Shown: positions 16,928-25,172 of the stretch, in pieces
How the letters are laid out: each line of letters begins with the position of its first letter
Numbering within the stretch: position 1 is the first letter of the stretch
NCBI RefSeq assembly: GCF_046254955.1
Contig: NZ_JBJXRG010000001.1
Location: forward strand, 62,001 to 126,000
DNA from: Qipengyuania_C sp046254955
GTDB lineage: Bacteria; Pseudomonadota; Alphaproteobacteria; Sphingomonadales; Sphingomonadaceae
Length of the DNA: 64,000 bases
Direction of reading: 5' to 3'
Made by a program: the position numbers and the translations under genes
Notes under the pieces: model-generated
Told to the model about the DNA's origin: nothing
The model's database searches: none
Seen by the model: only the letters and a program-made list of their open reading frames with translations

Positions 16928-17358
16928 AGCGTCCACTTCCAGGGCCGCCCGTTCTTGAACCATTCCCAGGTTCGCGAGCGGGTCTGGCGATCGGCTGCAA
17001 TCGCAATCATTTCAATGTAATAGGCTTCGGGCTCATCCTGCCGGTCGAGCTTGAGCATCAGCGTGTCTTCATGGCTTTGCCAGCCATAACCGCCGAAACG
17101 ATCGGTCTCCCAGACGAGCTTGTCGCCCGCCAGCCTGCCGCCGAATTCGTACGTCGCCTCGCTGCCGTCTTCCCAGCTAAGCCAGTTGTGCTGGATGTAA
17201 TGCCATTCGCCGCTGTCGGGGAATTCGCAATGCGTCTTGACCTTGTGCGCATCGATGGGAGTGCCGTCGGAATCGATGTGGCGATACCATCCGTCCCACC
17301 ATCCCTCATGGAGCAGCATCGCGGGCATCACCGCTTCGAGCTCTGCGCGATTGCCCAC
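16900..17358 (-). CDS. Small calycin-like (DUF3598-like) protein
   Basis: About 152 residues, no signal peptide. It begins with AMLLHEGWWDGWYRHIDSDG and continues with alternating strands rich in Trp and Tyr, ending WEWFKNGRPWKWTLCNEHRI. A clear paralog is at 22683 (LLARHEGVWDGTYAYFDAEN). The HEGxWDGxY start recalls DUF3598/lipocalin-like proteins; I give this with caution. Such folds bind small hydrophobic ligands and sometimes catalyse isomerisation. The GTG start shares one base with the aldehyde dehydrogenase stop (TAGTG). Confidence 0.78.
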   Translation of the reverse strand: MGNRAELEAVMPAMLLHEGWWDGWYRHIDSDGTPIDAHKVKTHCEFPDSGEWHYIQHNWLSWEDGSEATYEFGGRLAGDKLVWETDRFGGYGWQSHEDTLMLKLDRQDEPEAYYIEMIAIAADRQTRSRTWEWFKNGRPWKWTLCNEHRIEP

Positions 17359-18773
17359 TAACGCGCGTCCTCGGCATAGGCTTCGATGGTGGGCGCTTCG
17401 GTAACGCGGCGGATCAGTGCTTGCTGGCGCAGGAACCGCAGCATGCCTTCATCGCCCATCCGGCTGGGACCAAGGCCCGAGGTCTTGCGCGACATATTGG
17501 TCGCATCATTGACCATCGAGGTCATCGCACCATCCTGCAGGCTGATCGCCCCGGCATCAATCTGCGCGCCCACTTCGGCGGCTTCGTCGAGCGATCCGGC
17601 CAGCACCGCAGCAGACAGGCCGTAAGTGGTGTCATTGGCCTGCGCGATCGCATCGCCGATGTCGTCATAGACAATGACCGGCAGCACCGGCCCGAAGGTT
17701 TCTTCGCGGATGACCGCCATGTCGGGTGTGACATCGGTGAGGATAGTCGGGCGCATCCATGCCCCGCCGCCGTGGTTCTCAACCTCGCCGCCCGTCAGCA
17801 CCCTCGCACCCGCGGCGTGCGCTGTATCGATCTGCTCAGCAACCTTGCTGGCCTGCGGAGGGAAGATAAATGGCCCCAGGTGGCCCTTGCCCGGATCGGG
17901 ATATGCCAGTTCGACCGCTTCGGCCCCGCGCACCAGTTCCTCCAGGAATAGTTCGGCAATTTCGCGCGCGACGTAGATCCGTTCGATCGACTGGCAGGCC
18001 TGCCCGGTCGCAACGATAGAGGCGCGCAAAGCGACCTGTGCGGCCCAGATCGGATCGGCGCTGGCCGTAACAATCAGCGGATCCTTGCCCCCCAGTTCAA
18101 GATTGGCGGGGATGAGGTTGCGCGCCGCCGCTTCGGCGACTTTGCGACCCGTAGCGGTCGAGCCGGTAAAGCACACATAGTCCACCTGCTCGATCAACGC
18201 CTGGCCCACTTCCGGCCCACCCATGACATATTCGAGCGGTAATTCAGGGACTTGGGCAAGCACTTCGCGCATCGGCTCGACCCAGCGCGGGGTGATCTCC
18301 GACGGCTTCACCAGCGCTGCCGAACCCGCCATCAGCGCTGCATTGGCATCGATATGGCTGAGGATAACGGGGAAGTTCCACGGCGCAATGGCTCCGAACA
18401 GCGGATAGGCGGAATAGCGCGTTTCCAGCTCGACCCCCGGCGTTGCCGAAGGCCTGCGATCGCGCGGCAGTCCGGCGAAAAGTTCTGGCCCGCGCGCGGC
18501 CCAGCGCCGCAAGCTGCCCGCGAAACCAAAGGCCTCCATCCGCGCCACTGCCTGCCGCCCGGTGTCGATGGCAAGCGCATCGGCAATATCGGCCGACCGC
18601 GCTTCCACCGCTTCGGCCATCGCGACAAGCACCTTGGCCCGCGCTTCCGGCCCCTTTTTCTCCCAATCGGCTTGCCGATCCCGAAGGCGCTGCGCAGCGG
18701 CGGCTACTTCGCCAAGGCTGCTTTCCGCGAACTCATAGTCAGTTTCGCCGGTGCGAGGGTTGATTGCCTTCAT
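17358..18773 (-). CDS. NAD(P)-dependent aldehyde dehydrogenase
   Basis: About 471 residues, standard for the family. It shows VCFTGSTATGRKVAEAAARN (cofactor loop), LELGGKDPLIV with the general-base Glu, ATGQACQSIERIYV with the nucleophile Cys, and EETFGPVLPVIVYDD. It oxidises an aldehyde to a carboxylic acid, which fits a step before CoA activation. The ATG at 18773 overlaps the deacetylase-fold gene stop (ATGA); an upstream in-frame start would run deep into that gene. The substrate is unknown; SSADH-like or vanillin dehydrogenase-like relatives are possible. Confidence 0.94.
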   Translation of the reverse strand: MKAINPRTGETDYEFAESSLGEVAAAAQRLRDRQADWEKKGPEARAKVLVAMAEAVEARSADIADALAIDTGRQAVARMEAFGFAGSLRRWAARGPELFAGLPRDRRPSATPGVELETRYSAYPLFGAIAPWNFPVILSHIDANAALMAGSAALVKPSEITPRWVEPMREVLAQVPELPLEYVMGGPEVGQALIEQVDYVCFTGSTATGRKVAEAAARNLIPANLELGGKDPLIVTASADPIWAAQVALRASIVATGQACQSIERIYVAREIAELFLEELVRGAEAVELAYPDPGKGHLGPFIFPPQASKVAEQIDTAHAAGARVLTGGEVENHGGGAWMRPTILTDVTPDMAVIREETFGPVLPVIVYDDIGDAIAQANDTTYGLSAAVLAGSLDEAAEVGAQIDAGAISLQDGAMTSMVNDATNMSRKTSGLGPSRMGDEGMLRFLRQQALIRRVTEAPTIEAYAEDAR

Positions 18774-19687
18774 TGCTGCTGCTCCCACGCGCCAACAATC
18801 TGTGATCCGGTCGCGAACCACGCCTCGGTGCGGCCCGCCAAATCGCCCAGCAGTTCCTCCAGCGCTTCGATCCGGAACGGCTGGCCCATGATGTAAGGCG
18901 TCAGTTGCATCGGCAATACGCGCGCCGATGATTGCTCCGCCGCTTCCTGCGCCAGCCAGTCGAACGCATCGCGCATCATCTGCGCCCAGGCTTCCGCCGA
19001 ATGCTGCTGCGCCGCGACGATCTGCTGATCGGAGAGATCGACACTGGAGGGAAGCGCAACCAGCCCGTTGCTAAAGCGATAGGGCAGCTCGTCGTTCACC
19101 CAGTCGGCGCACCACGAAAGGCCATGTTCCTTGAGGATATCGAGCGTGCGGAAGCTCTGCGAGCGGGCGATCGAATGCCAGCCGCTTGGCTTAACGCCTG
19201 CTGCCATCTCCAGCCGCGACAGGGCGTCGGCGATCAGTGCGCGCTCTTCCTCCTCGCATATCGAGGAAGCTATCGTGCCGTTCATATCGGTCGAATGCGC
19301 AACGATCTCGTGACCGCCCGCCTTCACTGCTTCAATCAGTTCAGGGTAGCGCTCGGCAACCGCGGCGTTGATCGCGAAGCTGGCAGTGATCCCGGGCCCA
19401 GCAAAAGCATCAAGGATCCGGAACACGGCGACCCGATTTCCATAATCGCGCACCGTGTAATGACGATAATCGGGATAGGGCGTGACCATATGCCCGGGGG
19501 CGCGGAACGGTTTATCCTCCGGCGTGATCGGGAAGTATCCGAGGTTCACCATCACCGAGACGGCAACGGATTTGTCGCCTGGCCAGCGTACCGGCTCGCG
19601 TGCGTGGATGTTCGACCATTCGTAGAGATCATGGTCGTAGCCTTCGCCCCGATGCGGATATTGGGTATAGGAGGGATCGAGGCTCAT
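18770..19687 (-). CDS. Polysaccharide-deacetylase-fold hydrolase, copy 1
   Basis: About 305 residues of NodB-homology, closest in layout to PuuE-type allantoinases and formamidase-like members. VAVSVMVNLGYFPITPED lies where deacetylases carry the Asp-Asp metal motif, and AGGHEIVAHSTDMNGTIASS matches the HxxxH motif region but keeps only one His. The metal triad is therefore not obvious. Further family-like segments are SGWHSIARSQSFRTLDIL and LTPYIMGQPFRIEALEELL. It likely hydrolyses a C-N bond; deacetylation of a sugar is less likely. It overlaps both neighbours by 4 bp. Confidence 0.85.
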   Translation of the reverse strand: MSLDPSYTQYPHRGEGYDHDLYEWSNIHAREPVRWPGDKSVAVSVMVNLGYFPITPEDKPFRAPGHMVTPYPDYRHYTVRDYGNRVAVFRILDAFAGPGITASFAINAAVAERYPELIEAVKAGGHEIVAHSTDMNGTIASSICEEEERALIADALSRLEMAAGVKPSGWHSIARSQSFRTLDILKEHGLSWCADWVNDELPYRFSNGLVALPSSVDLSDQQIVAAQQHSAEAWAQMMRDAFDWLAQEAAEQSSARVLPMQLTPYIMGQPFRIEALEELLGDLAGRTEAWFATGSQIVGAWEQQQ

Positions 19688-20562
19688 TGCTGCGCCCTCC
19701 AGCTATCGATGATCTCTCCCGCACGCGCTTTCCAGCAGCGCGGATCATTGGCGATATGCCGCAAAGCCTCCTCGAACGGACCGATCCGGTGCGGCTGCCC
19801 AATGAGGTAAGCGTGGAGCGGAATGCACATGACAGTGCCGGATTGCTCACCTTCGCTCGCCAGCCGTTCGAACTGACGGATCAGGCTATCGGCATATTCG
19901 CGGCCCGCCATTCCATATACGTTGAAGCCGTAATGGTCATTGACTTCGAGGCTGTAGGGAATCGAGGCGAGCTTGCCCTTGGCGACCTTCACCTCCTGCA
20001 CTTGGTCGTCGTGATAGAGATCGCAGGTGTAATCGAGCCCGTACTCGGCAATCAGATCGAGCGTGCGCGGAGTATGCGTCAGCGCCGGGGCGAGCCAGCC
20101 GCGGATACGCTGGCCGGTTGCGCGCTCCACGGTTTCGATCGAGTCCTCGATGATCGCGCGTTCCTGCGCTTCGTCCATCCCATAGGAATAACGTGTGTTG
20201 TAGATGCCGTGGCTAAAGAACTCCCAGCCGCGCTCGGCCCCGTCCTGCACCACTTCGGGGTGATGATCGCATAACGCGACCGACAGGCTGACCGAGCCGG
20301 GAAAGCCGTGCCGGCTCATCACCTCGGCCATGCGCCAGTGGCTCACTCGGTTGGAGTGATCGCGGTAGGAAAAGCCGACCACATCCGGATGCGGCTTGGG
20401 CCAGGGCTTACGGTGCGGATTTACCGGCGGATCGACCTCGTAATATTCGAGGTTTGGCGCGACCCACACGGCGCAAGTCTTGCCTTCGGGCCAGACGATC
20501 TTCTTGCGGTTCTTGTACGGATGATAGTCGTAGAGACCGGGATCGGACGCGCCTTCCTGCAT
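19684..20562 (-). CDS. Polysaccharide-deacetylase-fold hydrolase, copy 2
   Basis: About 292 residues. It is a paralog of the downstream gene (shared YRDHSNRV/VRDYGNRV, HAYLIGQPHRIGPFEEAL and TPRTLDLIAEYGL). Metal ligands are again atypical: VWVAPNLEYYEVDPP instead of a DD motif, and WEFFSHGIYNTRYSYGMDEA with a single His, similar to PuuE-type proteins. The tandem arrangement suggests two subunits of one enzyme or two related substrates. The ATG at 20562 has GGAGG about 12 bp upstream and lies 4 bp after the isochorismatase-like gene. An in-frame start at 20589 is not favoured. Confidence 0.85.
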   Translation of the reverse strand: MQEGASDPGLYDYHPYKNRKKIVWPEGKTCAVWVAPNLEYYEVDPPVNPHRKPWPKPHPDVVGFSYRDHSNRVSHWRMAEVMSRHGFPGSVSLSVALCDHHPEVVQDGAERGWEFFSHGIYNTRYSYGMDEAQERAIIEDSIETVERATGQRIRGWLAPALTHTPRTLDLIAEYGLDYTCDLYHDDQVQEVKVAKGKLASIPYSLEVNDHYGFNVYGMAGREYADSLIRQFERLASEGEQSGTVMCIPLHAYLIGQPHRIGPFEEALRHIANDPRCWKARAGEIIDSWRAQQ

Positions 20563-20566
20563 GACG

Positions 20567-21250
20567 TCAGCGCGCCTCCAGCCAGTCAATCACCGCCTGC
20601 ACCGGTTCGACATCGGCATATTTGAGCTGCAGGTCGGTCAGATTGGCGAAGTGATAGCTTTCGTGCTTGTCGGCGCAGGTCTCGATCGGGACGATGGTGC
20701 GATAGCCATGGCTGAGCGAGTCCACCGCCGTCGCGCGCACGCAGCCCGAAGTCGAGCCCCCCGTCACCACGACCGTATCGACGCGGTGAAAGGTAAGATA
20801 GCTTGCCAGCGACGTTTCGAAAAAGGCGCTCGGCATGCGCTTGGTATAGGTCAGGTCGTGTGGATCGATCTCGCAGCGGGGATCGAACTGGTGGCGTTCG
20901 CTGTCGTATTTGATGTTCTGGAGCGAATCCTCGGTATTGGTACGTGTGCCCCAAACCCCGGCATCGCCCGCGTCATCCTTGTAGGCAACGCGGCTCCAAA
21001 TCACCGGCATTCCGCGCTCACGCGCGAGACGGCTAATCGTATTGAGATATTCGATCTGCCGGGGGTCGGTTTCATAAGAGGTCTTGAACATGTCGAGCCT
21101 GGTATAAGCCTGCTGCACATCGACATTCACGATCGCCAGCTTCTCGCCAAAACCGAACTTCTTGCGCGCCGGATTGGCCATGACCTCTTCGAAGATCTGC
21201 CTGGCCGTCTTTCCGTCTTCGACCATCTTCGTACCGAGCTGTTCGCTCAT
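20567..21250 (-). CDS. Isochorismatase-like cysteine hydrolase
   Basis: About 227 residues. The catalytic triad of the family is visible: Asp in LAIVNVDVQQAYTR, Lys in TYTKRMPSAFFETSL, and Cys in VVTGGSTSGCVRATAVDSL. The sequence resembles N-carbamoylsarcosine amidohydrolase and related amidases rather than true isochorismatases, so hydrolysis of an amide or ureido bond is likely. It is first in the minus-strand operon down to 14631. The ATG at 21250 follows GGAG; a TTG at 21286 would add 12 residues without support. The operator at 21316 lies upstream. Confidence 0.9.
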   Translation of the reverse strand: MSEQLGTKMVEDGKTARQIFEEVMANPARKKFGFGEKLAIVNVDVQQAYTRLDMFKTSYETDPRQIEYLNTISRLARERGMPVIWSRVAYKDDAGDAGVWGTRTNTEDSLQNIKYDSERHQFDPRCEIDPHDLTYTKRMPSAFFETSLASYLTFHRVDTVVVTGGSTSGCVRATAVDSLSHGYRTIVPIETCADKHESYHFANLTDLQLKYADVEPVQAVIDWLEAR

Positions 21251-21314
21251 CAATTTTTGCTCCGATTCCACTTTGACAGGAGACAATAAACACGCGTAGA
21301 GGCTTGTCGAGTAA

Positions 21315-21332
21315 AATTTGTCCGGACAAATT
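21315..21332. promoter_or_regulatory. Operator palindrome, copy 3 (18 bp perfect)
   Basis: AATTTGTCCGGACAAATT, an 18-bp perfect palindrome in the 89-bp gap between the divergent isochorismatase-like and alpha/beta hydrolase genes. It ends only 7 bp before the hydrolase ATG, so a bound repressor would cover that promoter or transcript start. Confidence 0.78.
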
Positions 21333-21339
21333 ATCGACG

Positions 21340-22686
21340 ATGATTACACGCCACATCCTCACCATCCCCGAAACCGGGCGCAAGGTCCACTATCGCCGCA
21401 GCGGCAATGGTCCGGTCCTACTGATGGCGCACCAGAGCCCAACGAGTTCGAAAGAGTACGAACCCCTCATGCGGGAATGGGGCGGACACTTCACCTGCAT
21501 CGCGCCCGACACTCCAGGCTTTGGCCAGTCAGACCCGCTCTCAGGTGAGCCGGAGATCGGCGAATTCGCCGATGCACTGGCCGAATTCGTAAATGCGATG
21601 GGCATCGCTGGATGCGCCGCCTACGGCTTCCATTCGGGCGGTATCATCCTGGTCGGGGCTGTGAAGCGATATCCGAAGCTTTTCTCCTGCCTCGCAGTGG
21701 GTGGCTATGCGATCTGGACCGACGACGAGATGCGGATCTTCGGAGAGAGCTACCTGCCTGAATTCCGCCCAAGCGCCTATGGCGAACATCTGGCGTGGCT
21801 GTGGAATCGTGTGCTCGAACAGAGCTGGTTCTTTCCGTGGTTCGATACGCGAGATGAAGCACGTCTGCCTGGTCCCCATTCCGATCTCGAGCGGGCCAGT
21901 CTAACCGTCACGTGCCTGCTTGACTCCGGAAGTGCTTATCGCGCCGGTTACGGCGCGGTGCTGCGCGCGCCGCGCGACATTCCCGATGCTGACGCTCCGA
22001 CCCCGCCGGTGCTGATCACCGCATACCAAGGCGATCCGCTGCAGCCGCATATCGATAGGCTCGGCGAGATGCCTGCGAATTGGTCGGCAAGGAAAGTTAA
22101 AACACCTTCCGACCAGCAAGCGGCCAGTCTCGCATTCCTTCAGCAGCATGCTGCACCAGGCGACTCGCCCGATTTGCCTGAAGACCCGACCGAAGGCTGG
22201 GTGTCTGTCGGCGACGCGCTTATCCATTGGCGCGGCACACCAGGCGCCAGGCGGCTGATCACCCATGCCCCCGCAGACGAACTGTCAGATCCGGGCGCGG
22301 ATGAAATCGCGATCGATGTGCCCGGCCACGGCCTGTCCGATGATGTCGGCGACATTGCATTGTCGGTCGAGCAGGCGGCCGATGCACTGGGCGCGAGCGA
22401 AATCGTCTGGGCTACGCCGCCCCAAGGTGATACCGATTTGCTCTATCCTGATGTCTCTCCGCATCGATTTGGCGAACACCTGCAGCGCGCATGGGGAGCA
22501 GCGCGCGCAGAAGTCTTCTTCAAACCATGGTATGTTGCCAGCAGGGACAACGCGATTCCGGTCAACCAAGAGGCGCTGGAGCCCGCCGCGTTGGCGCTTC
22601 GCGCGCGTGCAAGATTGCGTGCCGGCGCCGCAGCGCGGCAATGGCATGATGCTTTAGTCGCAAGAAAGAAAGGCCAGACACAGTGA
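21340..22686 (+). CDS. Alpha/beta hydrolase with internal duplication
   Basis: About 448 residues. The N-terminal half is a normal alpha/beta hydrolase with GPVLLMAHQSPTSS, CIAPDTPGFGQSD and the nucleophile elbow YGFHSGGI (Ser99). The C-terminal half from about residue 285 repeats the layout: VSVGDALIHWRG, IDVPGHGLSDD, and FGEHLQRAWGAARAEVFFKP against YGEHLAWLWNRVLEQSWFFP in the first half. It lacks a Ser elbow, so the second copy is degenerate. It likely hydrolyses an ester or C-C bond early in the pathway. No clear ribosome binding site separates the operator from the ATG, so the mRNA may be leaderless. Confidence 0.87.
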   Translation: MITRHILTIPETGRKVHYRRSGNGPVLLMAHQSPTSSKEYEPLMREWGGHFTCIAPDTPGFGQSDPLSGEPEIGEFADALAEFVNAMGIAGCAAYGFHSGGIILVGAVKRYPKLFSCLAVGGYAIWTDDEMRIFGESYLPEFRPSAYGEHLAWLWNRVLEQSWFFPWFDTRDEARLPGPHSDLERASLTVTCLLDSGSAYRAGYGAVLRAPRDIPDADAPTPPVLITAYQGDPLQPHIDRLGEMPANWSARKVKTPSDQQAASLAFLQQHAAPGDSPDLPEDPTEGWVSVGDALIHWRGTPGARRLITHAPADELSDPGADEIAIDVPGHGLSDDVGDIALSVEQAADALGASEIVWATPPQGDTDLLYPDVSPHRFGEHLQRAWGAARAEVFFKPWYVASRDNAIPVNQEALEPAALALRARARLRAGAAARQWHDALVARKKGQTQ

Positions 22687-23183
22687 TCGACATTCGCCAC
22701 CAGATGCCCCTGCTCGCCCGCCACGAAGGCGTGTGGGATGGCACCTATGCCTATTTCGATGCCGAAAACGAAAAGGTCGACGAGCACGCCAGCCGCCTGA
22801 TCTGCCGCATTCCAGACGACGGCCCGCATCTCTACCACCAGACCAACCACTATACCTGGGACGATGGCCGCAAGGAAATCCGCGATTTCCCCGCCGAGTA
22901 TCGCAACGGGAGACTGTGGTGGGATAACGACCTGATCCAGGGCTGGTGCTCTGCCGTTCAGCTGGACAAATTCGATCGCACTATGATGCTATACTGGCAG
23001 CGCACCGGCGATCCCGACCTCTATCTCTACGAGATGATCCAGCTCTCGGACGATGGCGAGAATCGCTGCCGAACGTGGCACTGGATCCGCAATGGCCTGC
23101 TGGAAACTCGCACCTGCATCCAGGAAAAGCTGGTCACTCGTGACTGGCGCAAAATAGAAGCCGAGATGAAGGAAACCGCCTGA
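22683..23183 (+). CDS. Small calycin-like (DUF3598-like) protein, paralog 2
   Basis: About 166 residues, soluble. It begins QMPLLARHEGVWDGTYAYFD and continues with HLYHQTNHYTWDDGRKEIRD and CRTWHWIRNGLLETRTCIQE, aligning throughout with the protein at 16900. The aromatic beta-strand pattern suggests a lipocalin-like pocket. One copy lies in each of the two divergent operons that share the operator at 21315, which suggests related ligands. The GTG start overlaps the hydrolase stop (GTGA). The function is not known. Confidence 0.8.
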   Translation: MIDIRHQMPLLARHEGVWDGTYAYFDAENEKVDEHASRLICRIPDDGPHLYHQTNHYTWDDGRKEIRDFPAEYRNGRLWWDNDLIQGWCSAVQLDKFDRTMMLYWQRTGDPDLYLYEMIQLSDDGENRCRTWHWIRNGLLETRTCIQEKLVTRDWRKIEAEMKETA

Positions 23184-23187
23184 GCTC

Positions 23188-24570
23188 ATGGCCCAAACGC
23201 TGTTCGAAAAGATCTGGGACACGCACCACGTCGCCAAGACGGCCGGCGGCGCGCACCTGATCGCGATCGACCGCGTATTCCTGCATGAGCGGACGGGTGC
23301 AGCTGCACTTTCACGCATGGCCGAAATGGGTCGCAAGGTGATGGACCCGGCCCGTGTCTTCGCCGTGATGGATCATATCGTCGATACCCGCATCGGGCGC
23401 GGCGATGTCACGCTGATGAAAGGCGGCGAGGCCTTCATCACCGAAACGCGCGCGGCCTGCAAGGAAGCGGGGATCACGCTGTTCGACGTCAACGACCGCG
23501 ATCAAGGCATCGTCCATGTGATTTCACCCGAGCTGGGCATCGTCCTGCCCGGCGTCACGCTGGTCGCGCCTGATAGCCATACCTGCACGCAAGGCGCGTT
23601 CGGCGCGCTGGCCTGGGGCATCGGCTCATCCGAAGCCGAACATGCAATGGCAACCGGAACATTGCGTATGGCCCGCCCGAAAAGCATGCGCGTGAATTAT
23701 ACTGGCGAGCTGGCCGGAGGGGTCACAGCGAAAGACATGATCCTCACGCTGGTCGCGCGTTATGGTGCCGGCGGCGGCGCAGGCCATGTGGTTGAATTCG
23801 CAGGTGAAGCTGTTGCAGCGCTCGACATGGAAGCGCGCATGACGCTGTGTAACATGGCGACCGAATTCAGCGCGATGACCGGGCTGATCGCGCCGGATAC
23901 CAAGACCTTCACCTATCTCGCTGGGCGGCGTTACGCGCCGGCTGCGTTCGAAGGGGAGTATTGGCAAGGCCTGACCAGCGATAACGACGCGGCTTTCGAT
24001 GCGGAGTTCACCATCGATGCTTCCACCCTCGCGCCTATGGTCAGCTGGGGAACTTCCCCCGAACAGACCATCGCCATAAACGGCGAGATACCGTTAGACG
24101 CCCCCCAGAAACCCTTAGACTACGCGGGTCTGCAGGCAGGTGCGCCCATCGCAGGGACCCCCGTCGATGCCGCGTTCCTTGGCTCGTGCACAAATAGCCG
24201 GATTTCGGACCTTCGAAGCGCTGCCGCCATCCTCAAGGGGCGCAAGATCGCGCCGGGGATCAGGAAAGCGCTGGTTGTTCCGGGTTCGCTGAGCGTGAAA
24301 CGACAGGCTGAGGAAGAGGGCCTCGACAAGGTCTTCATCGATGCGGGATTCGAATGGCGGATGAGCGGCTGCTCGCTCTGCTTCTATTCCGGCGGCGAGG
24401 GCTTCCCGGAAGGCAGCCGCACGATCAGCAGCACCAATCGCAATTTCGAAGGCCGTCAGGGTCCGGGCATCCGCACGCATATCGCCAGCCCTGCAACAGT
24501 CGCCGCCAGCGCCATTCGCGGCGCGATCACCGACCCGCGCGAGTTCACCCGCAAAAGGGAACCCGCATGA
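23188..24570 (+). CDS. Aconitase-family hydro-lyase large subunit (LeuC-like)
   Basis: About 460 residues, with the Fe-S aconitase fold of 3-isopropylmalate dehydratase large subunits. Ligand cysteines are visible in FLGSCTNSRISD and GCSLCFYSGG (C-x-x-C). FEGRQGPGIRTHIASPATVA is the usual C-terminal signature, and DSHTCTQGAFGALAWGIGSS is the substrate-loop region. It pairs with the LeuD-like gene, which it overlaps by 4 bp. Its place before an HMG-CoA-lyase-like gene and a CoA-transferase suggests a hydratase/isomerase for a branched hydroxy-dicarboxylic acid, not leucine synthesis; this is inference. Confidence 0.92.
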   Translation: MAQTLFEKIWDTHHVAKTAGGAHLIAIDRVFLHERTGAAALSRMAEMGRKVMDPARVFAVMDHIVDTRIGRGDVTLMKGGEAFITETRAACKEAGITLFDVNDRDQGIVHVISPELGIVLPGVTLVAPDSHTCTQGAFGALAWGIGSSEAEHAMATGTLRMARPKSMRVNYTGELAGGVTAKDMILTLVARYGAGGGAGHVVEFAGEAVAALDMEARMTLCNMATEFSAMTGLIAPDTKTFTYLAGRRYAPAAFEGEYWQGLTSDNDAAFDAEFTIDASTLAPMVSWGTSPEQTIAINGEIPLDAPQKPLDYAGLQAGAPIAGTPVDAAFLGSCTNSRISDLRSAAAILKGRKIAPGIRKALVVPGSLSVKRQAEEEGLDKVFIDAGFEWRMSGCSLCFYSGGEGFPEGSRTISSTNRNFEGRQGPGIRTHIASPATVAASAIRGAITDPREFTRKREPA

Positions 24571-25172
24571 CACCGCTGCGCACGATAGAGAGTATCGCGG
24601 TGCCGATCCTGATCGACAATGTCGATACCGATACGATCATCCCGAGCCGTGAGATGAAGACCACCGGGCGCACCGGATTGGCCGAAGGCATGTTTGCCCC
24701 GTGGCGCTACAGCGATGCGATCGCACGTATACCTGATCCGGAATTCGCGCTGAACAAGCCCGAAGCGGCAAGCGCGCAAGTGCTGCTGGGCGGGACCAAT
24801 TTCGGCTGTGGATCGAGCCGCGAACATGCTGTGTGGGCACTGGCCGAATATGGCATCCGCTGCGTGATCGCGCCGACATTCGCGCCGATTTTTCGCAACA
24901 ACTGCATTCGCAATGGCATCCTTCCAATCGTGCTGGACCGTGACCTCATCGAGAAAATGGCATGGCAGGAACTGCACATCAACCTCCCGGCGCAGAAGTT
25001 GCGCTGCGGCGACGCTGCCCATGCATTCGAAATTGACGGCGAAGAGAAAGAGATGCTGGTCGAAGGGCTCGACGTGATTGATATTACCCTCCAGCATCGC
25101 GGTGATATCGAGCAATGGCTGGATCGCGATCGCACGGCGCGGCCCCATGTTTATTTAGAAGGTGAACGATGA
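24567..25172 (+). CDS. Aconitase-family hydro-lyase small subunit (LeuD-like)
   Basis: About 201 residues, the swivel-domain subunit. It starts with TIESIAVPILIDNVDTDTII and has the conserved GGTNFGCGSSREHAVWALAE, the substrate-binding GSSREH loop. APIFRNNCIRNGILPIVL is also typical. It forms a heterodimer with the preceding LeuC-like subunit. The ATG overlaps the LeuC-like stop (ATGA), which fixes the start. A genuine leuCD pair cannot be excluded, but no leuA, leuB or ilv gene is nearby. Confidence 0.92.
   Translation: MTPLRTIESIAVPILIDNVDTDTIIPSREMKTTGRTGLAEGMFAPWRYSDAIARIPDPEFALNKPEAASAQVLLGGTNFGCGSSREHAVWALAEYGIRCVIAPTFAPIFRNNCIRNGILPIVLDRDLIEKMAWQELHINLPAQKLRCGDAAHAFEIDGEEKEMLVEGLDVIDITLQHRGDIEQWLDRDRTARPHVYLEGER

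Noticed and set aside
23188..25172. Assigning the gene symbols leuC and leuD
   Set aside because: No other leucine genes are nearby and the operon partners are catabolic, so the biosynthetic symbol would mislead.
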